The notes beneath the pieces are model-generated. The model searched no databases. It was not told where the DNA came from and saw nothing but the letters and a program-made list of their open reading frames with translations. The translations under genes and the position numbers were made by a program. From Rotaria macrura (Eukaryota > Rotifera > Eurotatoria > Philodinida > Philodinidae), in the NCBI GenBank assembly GCA_900239685.1, contig OENT01000431.1:1-64000 (forward strand): a stretch of DNA of 64,000 nucleotides, given 5' to 3'. Positions 49,501 to 60,470 of this stretch are shown here, piece by piece. Position 1 is the first letter of the stretch; every line of letters starts with the position of its first letter.

Positions 49501-50867
49501 CTCTCATTATTTATGCACTTTAAGTGTACGTGACAAGGCACAAGAATTTAACGATAAGATCAATGGAAAAGAGATTTCCACAGGCAAACTGTGATCATGA
49601 TGAAACATCATTGAAATGCATCTTTAGAAAGAAGAAAGAGAACGACCTAGAGCAGTTATTTTATTTTAAAATTTTGATGAACCTTCTTGATTTTTAACAC
49701 AGAAAGAATCAAAATCTGAACAAAAACTGTCATTTGCAAGAAATTTATCGAGATTTTTTTTCATAAGAAAAATGAAAATTCTTCATTGTTGTTGTTTTTT
49801 CATACTCGTATTTTGACAAATTCATATTATCCGTTTTCGCTTGCACTGTTCATTGATGCTTGCTTCGATTCACGTTAAGGTTCATCTTTACTAGATGATT
49901 TCAATAAAGATTTACGCAATGTAAATAATTTCAATGAGTTATTAATTGCAAACGATTTAAGAAACATTGAAGAATAAATCTGAAATAAGGCTTTCTTTTT
50001 TCATCAAGACAAGATGATTATCTTCGTTTGAAAAAGAAAATCTATAAGAAAATGAAATTTATGTAAGTAGAGTGATGTGCAACGATCATTGGGTACTGAA
50101 AACCCTCTATGCTAATGTATGCATAGGAATGTGACTAATCGTTGCAGAACGTCAACTATTAACCGTCGGTAATCTATTTCTCTTGTTGGAATAGAAGCAA
50201 ACGTTCCTATATTTGTATCAACGGTAGAGGCTCTTGTCAATTGTCGTCAATATAAATGCAGCTTTTTATTTTTCAGTGACTTAGAACAAAGCTTTAGATA
50301 AAATATATACTATTATGGCATTTTTTTAACGAAACATCTAGAATTTACAATTATTCTACGAAAAGAGATATTGTGTCAATCGTAAATTCAATATGGAAAT
50401 CATGTAAGGATACACGAGTTTTCAGTGTAAAAGTCAATCTTGAGATGAAAATCGTAGCATTGTATAAAGATCGAAAAATGTATGATTCGTTGCAATATTT
50501 CATTCTTTTCTTCCTCGTAAATTCGCAATTTGAAAGATCTTACGGCATAAAACGTCAAATTGCTATGAACTATATTAGTAGATCTGCTTATATTTTGATA
50601 AGCTATTCTGTAAATGATATATCCGCTCTATCGACTTTAATCATATTTTACTGCTACGTAAATTTACTTTAACTTCATTCAGACGAATTTTTGTGAGTTT
50701 GATTATTTTTCACTTAAAAAAATTGACAGCGAATATCATGTTCATATAAATGAAAACGCTCGTCTGAGATCATTCTTATTCGAAGAGGTTCTCAGATCTT
50801 TTATATTTGTCATTTCTTCAGATTCCGATCAGAATTTAGATGTGCTAGGGTATCTATAGATGTGTAA
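46531..50867. other. Gene desert, no gene seen
   Basis: No credible coding frame. It holds a GAC/GATGAT microsatellite (47278-47302). It also holds a cluster of small palindromes at 49180-49245: GAGTAGTTGT-CATT-ACGACTACTC, then ACTCGTAA-A-TTACGAGT. Confidence 0.4.
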
Positions 50868-51600
50868 GCCGTACGGCTCAGCCGTCACCGCCGCCGATTT
50901 TCTTACAAAGTTCAGCTGCTCCTGCCGCCGCTGATATTTTTACAAATGTGACCGAAAATTTTTCCTTTCCTCTCATCTCAAATTTTGAACCATTCTTAAA
51001 ATTTTTCACAAAAGAAACGAAAAACAGAGATATTCTGTGTTTCCTGTAGAAAAAAAACAAGCATCTTTACACGAACCTAAAGCTATTTTAGTCATCGATA
51101 TTCGTATAATTTTGATCTATACTATCACTTGTTTACTTATACATTTAATTATATAGACTAGCATTTGTTTATTATTAATATTCGTATTATTTTCAGACTA
51201 TATTATTATATTTTTTTTGTTTTTATACTTTATTCTAGTCTTATGTTTTGATCTGTGCATAGATGTTAATACTCGTTTGTCTTGATACTCTTCGTGTATT
51301 TTTTCATTGTATGATGACAAAAAATATAGTTTTTTCATAAATTCTATTTTAAAATGACAGTAAACAGGGATGGAAATAGATAGAAACAGCTGAATAAAAA
51401 ATAATCACCAATATGGAACTCAGCCGCCGCCGTGCAAAGACTTATAAATATTAGCTTGTGCCGCCGCCATGAAAAATAAATTTCAAGATATATAGCCGCC
51501 GTTGAGGAGTGGCTTACTTATTTAAATTTCCGACACTGAGAACCTTAATTGACACTTCATATGAGTCGCCGCCGTTCTAACTCTCGGCTTAAACCTTTAG
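50868..51600. repeat. AT-rich patch studded with GCCGCC motifs
   Basis: GCCGCC or CGCCGCC recurs near 50888, 50930, 51424, 51461, 51494 and 51567, separated by plain AT-rich DNA. The outer parts carry TAAGCCG (50868 region) and the inverted CGGCTTAAACC (51586-51596), which may be diverged terminal repeats. The motifs all read the same way on the plus strand. A diverged transposon is the likeliest explanation. Confidence 0.35.
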
Positions 51601-53848
51601 GTATGTACCAGTAATTAAAAATTGAGAAGTAAGACTTTCAAAGCTATAAGATCGGTTCGACTGATAGGTTTACGAGAGAGGTATCTATGGTTAATAGAAA
51701 CATTGAATATCAGTTCTTCACATGAAAGAGAAAACTACAGAATGATCATATTTCATTTCAGAATATCAAGAAAAATATGTGTGCCTTTAAAAACTTTTAT
51801 CTCACTGATAGAAAATTCAAATATTTTCTTGTGTTCGTCACATAATACAAGAACGAATATTCAGTTGTTGATTAGTACCAGATTACTGAGCAAGTGTTCA
51901 TTCATCTGATTTCTATTTTCACTAGATCGACAATGGTAAAATATACCTTTTCTTTTCTAGAGTTTTATCATAGGATGAAATCTCACTAACATCACTGAAC
52001 GCTAGAATCCTAAGTAGTCAACAACATGTGTTTCATCGACTATTAACATGACTATTCACAAGGAAGAGTTTTGATTTTAAAAGCGCTTAAACTTGAGATT
52101 GTTCGATCGTGAAGATAACTGGTTAATTACCTACGCGTTTATACAGGTGGTGATCCGTCATTAGATTTTATTTTAGATATCTTCATGTTCAATGGTAATC
52201 ATTGAAGATTTGTATTCAACGAAATTCTTCATTCATCAAAACAAGTCTTACCTTTCTTTAATCATGAAAAAGCAATAGACACACGAGATGTTCTTTCGGT
52301 GCACCGTTTTGAAATTCAAAATCGGATATTCCTAAGCTTACATAAAGTCGGATTTTATTAATATCTTATTCATGACTACGAACCCGAAAACAAAAGAAAC
52401 GTCAAACGACTAAGTAGCCACAGTGAAATCTTTTCTTTCATATTGGTTTTTCAGCTAGTAGTAGCCAAAACAGAACCATCGTCAATCTAATTTGTTGTTC
52501 CATGACTTGCTATAAAATAATTTAATGATTCATGAAAATATGTATCCAAGTTCATACGACAAATTTAGAACATGTGAAAAAAACATTAGCAAGAACAATT
52601 TCTACGATTGAGCATCACAACAAAAACTGAATTTAAGTCGTTTTGGCAAATCTCATTTTTCGTAATCGAAAATTCATCATTACCACAGTTAATTTTACAT
52701 GATCATCCTAGATGGAAGACAAACATGGATTAGCATCTGCCTTTAGTTTTAACCTAAATAATCAAAACAACGAATTTCTTTATTGAATTCTATAATGCAA
52801 TATTTATCATACGAATAGACAAGTGACAAAACTCTCGAGTCTATATCAAAAGAAGAAAATTGTAAGGGTGACTAGAAACAACGACGTTGCTCATCAGACA
52901 GCAACTGATATGTTCTTCTGAGACCATCTATACCACCGATTACTAATATCTCATAATAAAAATACATATGAGTAATTGCTTAGAAAGCAAACGTTCGATT
53001 CTCTGGTAATTTTCTTCATATTAAACGGGGATACATCGACCGAGTCCTATTGTATGTAATTAGCTTGACTACGTGAAATTGTACTCAATCATACAACGAC
53101 TTCAGAAGTGACAACAACTAACGATAAAATTCAAAAATTTTATTCTTATTTGCTACTTAAACGTTCACTAAGATTAATAAAATAATGAGATGAACGAACG
53201 TGTCACTTAATATAGGGACAATTTATTCAATATCTTGCGTAATAGAGTCTTTTCATTATACCATTAATTCATAGAAATGTTCTAGTCATCATGATAATCG
53301 ATGATGTACCATCTACATGAAAATCACTGTTATGGTTAACATACGACAGACTGCATGTTCCCATATTCCAATTTAAAGTAAGTATGTTCCCTTCAGAACT
53401 ATTAGAGCATCACGCACAAATGACGAATCTCTATGGCATACTTATTCTTCGAGATTTTCAAATCGAATAAATAGAGACAACACAGTATTGACGGCATAGA
53501 CTCAGTAGTTTCTACAATGTCCGCTAGTTCACGGAACATGAATAGTTTCTTGTTATTCTATGCATATTTTTTATGTTCATTTATGAACTCTGAACAAATA
53601 TCGATGAAATCGAATTTTTTTAGTTAATCTCAAAGATTGCACAGAATAGGATACCATTTGAATTATCGGAAACCTTGAACATATTCATATCAGATGGTGC
53701 ATTATCGTATTGAGGCTTCTTGGTGGCTGATTTAACACTGATTATGATATCTTCGTTGCTTCTTTCATAGGATAAGTGTTCTTTTTAAAAGAAATTTCTC
53801 TGATAGAAGTAGAGTTAAGACGAACTTACTTTTTCGAAATGTTAATTG
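51601..53848. other. Intergenic, no gene seen
   Basis: AT-rich, no coding frame supported on either strand. Confidence 0.45.
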
Positions 53849-53933
53849 CTATTATCCATTTCAAAAAAGAAGGCCGATGGATACAGCTATTATAGCTGTA
53901 TCCATCGGCCTTCTTTTTTGAAATGGATAATAG
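53849..53933. repeat. Perfect hairpin: 41-bp inverted repeat with 3-nt loop
   Basis: Positions 53849-53889 are the exact reverse complement of 53893-53933, with TTA between them. The arm begins CTATTATCCATTTC and ends GGATACAGCTA. The match continues imperfectly for a few bases outward. It is not flanked by recognisable target duplications. A transcript would fold into a fully paired stem of 41 bp. Confidence 0.9.
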
Positions 53934-54215
53934 TTATTATATTTGATGATGATTTATCGATCATATCTATTGTTGGCGCTTACGGCTTAGCATTTTCACT
54001 GAAATTTATATCCAATTGACATCTTCTATTTTCTAAATTTGCCACTTTTTCTGTCAAACTGATGTTTAGAAAGGCGAATTTTCATACAACTTCTTTTTGA
54101 TAACAACTAGTTATTTTACCCCTGGTATGTATAAATACCTCTTGGAAAGAATCTTTCTAAAAAACATGTTTTAAGAAGCACAATCCAAAATGTTAAATTC
54201 GATAGTTTTCTGTGG

Positions 54216-54464
54216 ATGAAGTCCCCCCGTCTATTGTATACCAGTCATCCTGACGAAAAGCATATTTTGACTAGGGTTCTGTGCCGAAAGGTTTCGCCAT
54301 TGTTATTTATTCTTGCAATCTTATTCATGTATGAAATACTGTTTTACATTATGTTTTATCATTATCTACTGCTTTCAAGGGTTCATCGAGTAATTGAATC
54401 TCAAAAAGCGGTACACATCAGTAATATTGTGCGACAAGGAAATGAATTGAATGTAAATCAATAA
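54216..54464 (+). CDS. Hypothetical small single-pass membrane protein, 82 aa
   Basis: Uninterrupted frame from an ATG to a TAA. It has a basic N-terminus (HPDEKHILTRVLCRKV), one strong membrane helix (PLLFILAILFMYEILFYIMF, residues about 29-52) and a polar tail (RVHRVIESQKAVHISNIVRQ). The composition is more protein-like than neighbouring frames and the topology is coherent. No family is recognised and no introns are evident. Confidence 0.38.
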   Translation: MKSPRLLYTSHPDEKHILTRVLCRKVSPLLFILAILFMYEILFYIMFYHYLLLSRVHRVIESQKAVHISNIVRQGNELNVNQ

Positions 54465-55020
54465 TAAGATTTTCTGTTGATTTTCATAGTTGATTGAAAT
54501 TCAAGAAAAACAAAGTGTCCTCCATGTTTTTCTATCAGTTCTTATGGAATAATATAGTTCAAATGAGAATGTTATAATCAAGGAGACATATTGATTAGCT
54601 GATACAATACATGCGTGGAATAGTCATTCGATGAATCATTTATTTATCATCCATTTGTTTGTTTGGTTTGGTCAGGTTTGCTGCTGCTACTACTGAGCAT
54701 GTTACACGCAAGCTAGATAAACTTTTCAAATTCTTCTTGTCAAGAAATCGCAGAAAAATGAAGAACATGACTTAAATTGACATCAAACAATTGATTACAT
54801 GCGTCACTGTCATATTGGCAAGAAAAACAGTATTAATATGATCAATGCGAAAAACAATCCAATAGATGGTGTTAACAAATATTAAGCATGGAATAACATC
54901 TCTCTTCCTATTGGTTATTTTTATATAATATCCTAAGGAGGCATGTTGTCCTTTTCCTATTATTTTCGTAAATGAAATGTTCCGACTCTATGTCTAAATA
55001 TCTTCAATAAAAAAAGAACT

Positions 55021-55608
55021 ATGGCCATTTGCTCGTGGTGTCAAAAAGAAGCTTCATTGAATGAGATAACGTATTGTAAATCTGAAGATGATGAAAAACA
55101 TAATTTATGTTCTTCGTGCCACCTATCCGGTCACGCATGCCAATCATCATGCCCTTCGTGTTGGCATTACCTTGCTCAACTATTGATAATTAGAGATTCT
55201 TTATGTGCTGGCTGTATCAAACCACTAGATGAAAGAAAGAAATCCGATGACAAAGGTCATTCACTATGTTGTCAATGTGAAAAATGCATTTTATGTTCAT
55301 TTCGACACGAAACAAAGAAAGAATTCTTTTCATTATCCTATCGTGAACATGAACCAAGAATTCAAAATATACTTTATCTGATGCAATTGTGCGTACAACG
55401 TATGGAAATTGAACGTGAACCATGCTCTATATGTATAGAACCCTTATACGGAAGTTACAACAATCCAGTGAAAATACTCGATGCGTGTCAACATCGTTTT
55501 CATTCGAAATGTATTGATAAATGGTTTAAAGAAAAACCATGTTGTCCGTGTTGTCGGCATGTTTATCAAAATCATGATGAACCAAGTAAATATGCTTTTC
55601 TCGACTAA
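55021..55608 (+). CDS. RING-H2 protein, paralogue of the neighbouring Deltex-like gene
   Basis: Intronless 195-aa frame. Residues 4-90 are a Cys-rich tandem treble-clef-like region: CSWCQKE, LCSSCHLSGHACQSSCPSCW, LCAGCIKPLD, LCCQCEKCILCSF. Residues 137-185 form a RING-H2 finger: CSICIEPLYG, ACQHRFHSKCIDKWF, CCPCCRHVY, with the C3H2C3 ligand spacing of E3 ubiquitin ligases. The N-terminal region has the same layout as the next gene downstream (CQWCNQ, CDKC, CKSACPCCWYL, CPVCRSD, CLRCRSSECHLC). So this looks like a tandem duplicate that lost introns and lacks the Deltex C-terminal domain. It would act as an E3 ligase with an unknown target. Start: first ATG of the frame. Confidence 0.78.
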   Translation: MAICSWCQKEASLNEITYCKSEDDEKHNLCSSCHLSGHACQSSCPSCWHYLAQLLIIRDSLCAGCIKPLDERKKSDDKGHSLCCQCEKCILCSFRHETKKEFFSLSYREHEPRIQNILYLMQLCVQRMEIEREPCSICIEPLYGSYNNPVKILDACQHRFHSKCIDKWFKEKPCCPCCRHVYQNHDEPSKYAFLD

Positions 55609-55881
55609 ATTATTCGTTTGTCTAAGTTTATTTTTTAATCTTCATTTAAATTTGATTCAAGAATACAAGCGATTCAATCGAGGCCATTATCATGCTTTTC
55701 ATTCACACAATTTCAATCATTTCGGATCAAACATTATTGACACTTGACAACACAATTTATCTTTGTATTTACTGTGATATTTCTGTCTTCCGTTTTATCG
55801 TGTACGACATATTGTGTTGCTTTTCCCCTATTTTTTTGTTTCAAATAGAGATTTATATATTACTTATCGAAACATATTAGT

Positions 55882-55891
55882 GTGCTTTCAG
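55882..55891 (+). promoter_or_regulatory. Candidate spliced-leader acceptor abutting the Deltex-like start
   Basis: GTGCTTTCAG ends at the base before the ATG at 55892, in a T-rich tract. This is exactly how a trans-splice acceptor or the end of a 5'-UTR intron would look. Confidence 0.4.
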
Positions 55892-57380
55892 ATGGCAACA
55901 AATTCTAATACACATAATCAATGTTGTCAATGGTGCAATCAACCAATAATCACCAAACAACAGTTATCGAGTTGTACACAGCATATTATTTGTGATAAAT
56001 GCAAAATAAATAATAGATCATGCAAATCCGCTTGTCCTTGTTGTTGGTACTTGAATGGAACAGAGTTTGTATCTAAGAATAATATTTGCCCTGGTCAGTT
56101 ATTTCATGGAAATAGCATGAAAAGTGAATTGTGATAATTCTGTCGACTTTAGTCTGTCGTAGTGACATAAAACCCAATACTGAAGTGTCGACTTGTTATC
56201 ATCAGCACAAAATTTGTTTACGATGTCGTTCGTCAGAATGTCATCTATGCAAATTTATCGGGTTACGCTCATGGAATCATCTTAGTATTGACGATCTTCC
56301 GAGTGAACTAAAATCAATTTTAGTAGTATGTCATGATTGGGAGAAAATTTTTGAACAAGCACAACAGTCATTTGTAAAGAGTGATTACAGATTCATAGAA
56401 AGACAAGATTCTTCTGCTATGGATGTTGATGATTGTTCAGAATCAGTACAAAGTAAGTTCTTATCACTTTATTGATTCAGAAAATTAGAAATATATCTAT
56501 ATACATATTTAATCCATCAAAATTGATACACAGACGTATTCATAGCAGGAATATTACTGTTGTCGATTCGTTTCCTCTAATGAATAAGTATTTACCATAA
56601 ATGAAGAATTACTATGATTTTTTCTTGTATAGATTCAAATTTACAAAAAACAAATACTATAACAATGGAAAATCTCAATTGTCCCATTTGTCTTGATGAT
56701 TTGGGCTCATCCTATACTACACTTCCTGCATGTCAACATTGTTTTCATAGCGATTGTATTACACAATGGGGGCAATTAAGTGGAAAACAAACTTGTCCAA
56801 CATGTGGATACATCTATGGTATAACTAAAGGTATGATGTATACATAAAATTCTATCTCATTCGGTTTCTAGACTTGTTATTACTAATGTTCTCTATTTTC
56901 AGGTCCTCAGCCAGCTCATGGTCAAATGACAGTTAATTATCTATCCACGCCTTTAGATGGATATCTTCTTGAATCGTATGCACCTAATGAAAGACCTACT
57001 ATTGAAATAACTTATAAGATTCCGTCTGGTATTCAAGGCTCTCTTAATCCCCAACCTGGTCAACCTTATATAGGAACTGTTCGTAAAGCTTATTTGCCCA
57101 ATAATTCTGACGGAAAATATGTATTACAATTATTGCAAAAAGCATTCAATGATCAACATGTATTTACAGTAGGTAAATCAACAACAACCGGAGCAGATAA
57201 TGTTGTCACATGGAACGATATTCATCACAAGACAAATATTAATGGAGGACCTCAAAAGTAAAAGACTAAGAATAAATATTAATAAAATAATATTTATTAT
57301 TTGCATATAGCTTTGGTTATCCTGATCCAACATATTTGCTACGTGTTCGTCAAGAACTCGCAGACAAAGGTTACAAATAA
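55892..57380 (+). CDS. Deltex-type E3 ubiquitin ligase (RING plus Deltex C-terminal domain)
   Basis: Five exons, 55892-56093, 56153-56452, 56633-56830, 56903-57257 and 57311-57380, phases 1, 1, 1 and 2, give 374 aa. The N-terminal half is a Cys-rich zinc-binding region (CCQWCNQ, ICDKCK, CPVCRSDIKPN, CLRCRSSECHLCKF). A RING finger follows (CPICLDDLG, ACQHCFHSDCITQW, CPTCGYIYG), then directly the Deltex C-terminal domain: GQMTVNYLSTPLDGY, IEITYKIPSGIQGSLNPQPG, YIGTVRKAYLPNN, GKYVLQLLQKAF, VTWNDIHHKTNINGGPQ, FGYPDPTYLLRVRQELADKG. Spacing and sequence match the DTX family; the RING-DTC end resembles DTX3/DTX3L. In those proteins the RING-DTC pair ubiquitinates substrates including ADP-ribose. There are no WWE domains. 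AATAAA lies at 57465-57470. It lies 283 bp downstream of its RING paralogue. Confidence 0.88.
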
Positions 57381-57521
57381 TGAAAAACAATTTATTTTTA
57401 TCAATTTTTATACTGGTCTTAGAAAATTTGTCTTTTAATTCATTCTATTTTGGAAGTTTAATTAAATAAATATGCACTTAGTGTTCTGATATTGATTTTA
57501 GATAAGATACCATCAGAAATA

Positions 57522-57560
57522 TATTCATATATATATATACAAATATATATATATATATAT
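57522..57560. repeat. AT microsatellite directly before cyclin C start
   Basis: Mostly (TA)n with single-base interruptions, ending at the base before the ATG at 57561. Length variation here would change the 5' leader of cyclin C. Confidence 0.85.
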
Positions 57561-60470
57561 ATGGCTGGATCTTATTGGAAAAGTTCTCAGTTTGAACAAT
57601 GGCTATTTGATCGTCAAGAATTAATGTCCGTTCGTCTTCGTGATATCGCCTCATGGCCTTCTAGTAATGGTTCGACTCCGGTAACAGAGGATGAATATTT
57701 GAAAGTTCTTATTTTTTATTCAAATGTAATTCAATTTATCGGTGAACAATATAAAGTACGTCAGCAAGTTATAGCAACAGCGATTATTTATTTAAAACGA
57801 TTCTATGCAAGATACCCAATGAAAAGTATTGATCCTTGGCTTTTGTGTCCAACTTGTTTATTTCTTGCATCTAAAGTTGAAGAATTTTCGACACTTAATC
57901 ATCAAAGAGTCTGTAATGCTGCTGCAACTGTATATAAAAAATTTGTACATTTGCTGGGTGAGTCATCGACAGCCAAAAAGAAATATTTTATGAATTCACT
58001 GAACAAAAGAATTTTTATACTTTTCTCTTTGTTCAAATCTCTGATCGATCAAGAAAATTCATCTTGTTTAACGCATTGATGATGGATTAGATTGTTTTAT
58101 TTCCATCTATCCACATGTGTATATACATAAGATCATTTTTGAACAGGAGACTTTGAAAAATTTCGATGCATTTTTCTATGCTATAACTAATTGTATTGAT
58201 TTTATTTGTAGCATGAAATAACAAAGTTAATTACTCAGCATCATAGTTGGATGTGCATATGCAAGACAGAAAAATCGCGATCTTTTTTCTTTCTTCAACA
58301 TTTCGATTTTTGAAAATGATCAGATCTTGAAGTTTTCTTCAAAAAAGAAATACCATGAAAAACTTGACAGCGAAGCATTTGATGAAATATCTGTTGACTC
58401 GACTTGATGATTATCACATTTCTAAGATAAAACGATTTGTCTGTTAGTGCCATGATTCACCCTCTTAAACATGATGAAAGACTTTCGAAAAACTGTTTAG
58501 TTATCAATAAGCAGTTATTAATTCAGGTTTCGAACAAGTTTCTAGTACCCGTCTTTGAAAAGAAACCAATCATTCAAGATTTTATCATTTTCGCTCGGTA
58601 ACATATACGTACAATACAACATGCTGTTATTTTCATGTCGATTTGGACACATCTATCGAGACCTGAAGAGAGAGAGAGAGAGAGATAAAAGATTAACAAG
58701 ACAATTGAAAAAGAAAACAAGAACTATAGCATGAAGATGATATACAGCACAGCTTGTAGTAGAGAGTGTCATGAGGATCTAACCATTGTGGCATGATAGA
58801 GAGGAAGAAAAGCACAACGATGATGTTGACGAGGTTTTTATCATAGTATAATGGTTATCAACAGATTATGGCTTTTGACGCACACAAGCCGAAGTCAATT
58901 GTTTCTATTCATAGATAGAACAGCAGTTATATTAATGATGGAATAATGTTTTGTACGCCTTCGGATTGTTCCATTTGTCGACAAATTTTTCTTCTTTTGA
59001 TGGACCATAATTGAGAATCGTCGTGTATTTGGTTGGCCATCGAAGGCTTATTTTCATAACCACTCGATGGATAATCAGTTTTAGTTTTAGAAAAGGTAAC
59101 AGGATCGTAGGAGTCACTTATGAATTCATTCATACGGTATTATATTATCGATCACAATGCAATATGTATGAAAATTTGTCAGTAGGATAATTTTAGATGA
59201 TGAGTTGCGATCGGAGAGGTTAACATGAAAATTTACTAGATCGTTGTAGCCCAATGATAAACGAACAAAATGGATATGTGTATATATAGATTTCTTCGTT
59301 TCCCACTTTCGATGTCGACATTACTTAGAAACCAAGCAAGATCAAACACATGTTTAATTTTCTAATACTATCGATATGTATAGTGTCCTATTGTTATCAC
59401 TGACATTCCCTAGCTTTGTATAAATCGTAGTCACTTCGACTTTCCAAGCTACTCTTTCTTTCTATTGTTGAAACTTGTAAGTCAATAACTGTAATTGTTA
59501 TTCAATTTCGACTCACTCTTAGTTAATTCCAATGTGAAAAAATTAGTTGACAAGAGTGATTTATTGATTTGATGAAATCAAATGACATAGAACATATGGA
59601 ATAAACTGTCACTTCATATGTTTAATGAAGATCGTCATTTTTCCTTTCTCGAAAAATGAAAATATCGAACTGAATTTTTCAATAAAAATGTTTATCAGGA
59701 ATTTAAAGATTGTTTTAAGAACAAATTTCTTCTTAAACATCAAATCATGTTTCATCTCTCGGGCACTCTTCTACGAACATATAGCAGTCATTTATAGTTT
59801 AACTATCGAAAAGCAACCTGCAACAATCGCGATCTATTCCTCATTGGTTCCTCGAAATGTATATATGTTACACTGATAGGTCTTTTCGTTTAACATTAAA
59901 ACTTCTTTGAAAATTGACATAGCCCGAAAAATAATAAGATCGATATTTATTTTAGGTGGTCCTGGTGAATATCCATATCAAATAAAACACATTCTTGAAT
60001 GTGAATTTTATTTACTGGAAATTATGGATTGTTGTTTAATCGTCTATCATCCTTATCGTTCATTGGACACGTATTCGCGTGAATTTCAAATAGAACAACC
60101 ATTATTTGAAACTACATGGCGTATTATAAATGATTCATTGAGAACAGATGCGCCTCTTCTATATCCTCCATACGAAACAGCGCTTGCTTGTCTTTTACTT
60201 GCGGCAAGACATCGCGGTAAAGCGCTCTTAATCCAACAGTATATGATTGAAGCACAAATAGATCTTGAACGAATCTATGAAGTTGTGAAACTTCTACTTA
60301 AATATTACGAATTGGTGACGACTTACGATGCTGACTTACCGAATAGTGACGGAAGACAAATGAGAGAAATTCTAGCTAAAGTACCTAAACCTAAAATCAG
60401 TCCAATAGGATCATCTCGTCCATTGTCACAACCAAATGAACAACAATCACAACTAACTATGCAACAATAA
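57561..60470 (+). CDS. CCNC: Cyclin C (Mediator kinase-module cyclin)
   Basis: Two exons, 57561-57957 and 59956-60470, phase 1, encode 303 aa (human cyclin C has 283). The start is fixed by MAGSYWKSSQF, aligning with the human MAGNFWQSSH-type start. Cyclin box 1 has YKVRQQVIATAIIYLKRFYA and CLFLASKVEEF. Exon 2 has YQIKHILECEFYLLEIMDCC then LIVYHPYR, RIINDSLRTDAPLLYPPYET, and the end EILAKVPKPK. These are hallmarks of cyclin C, the partner of CDK8 in the Mediator kinase module, which regulates RNA polymerase II transcription. The unusual additions are an insertion of about six residues near WPSSNGSTPVTEDEY and a Gln/Ser-rich tail. The 2.0-kb intron contains a tRNA-like relic. A TTTTAG acceptor-like site is at 57496-57501 in the leader. 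Confidence 0.92.
58833..58905 (+). pseudogene. tRNA-like relic, possibly tRNA-Gln pseudogene
   Basis: GGTTTTTATC is followed by an excellent A-box/D-arm (TAGTATAATGGTTATCA), then a GGCTT...AAGCC anticodon-arm-like stem whose loop holds TTTTGACG, close to the CTTTGACG loop of tRNA-Gln(TTG). The T-arm region (GAAGTCAATTGTTTC) lacks an intact TTCGA B-box and the acceptor stem does not close, so it is not a working tRNA. It lies in the cyclin C intron on the coding strand. A tRNA-derived SINE fragment is the alternative. Confidence 0.4.

Noticed and set aside
59625..59876. Open frame within the cyclin C intron
   Set aside because: No family-like sequence; it lies between two exons that splice cleanly without it.
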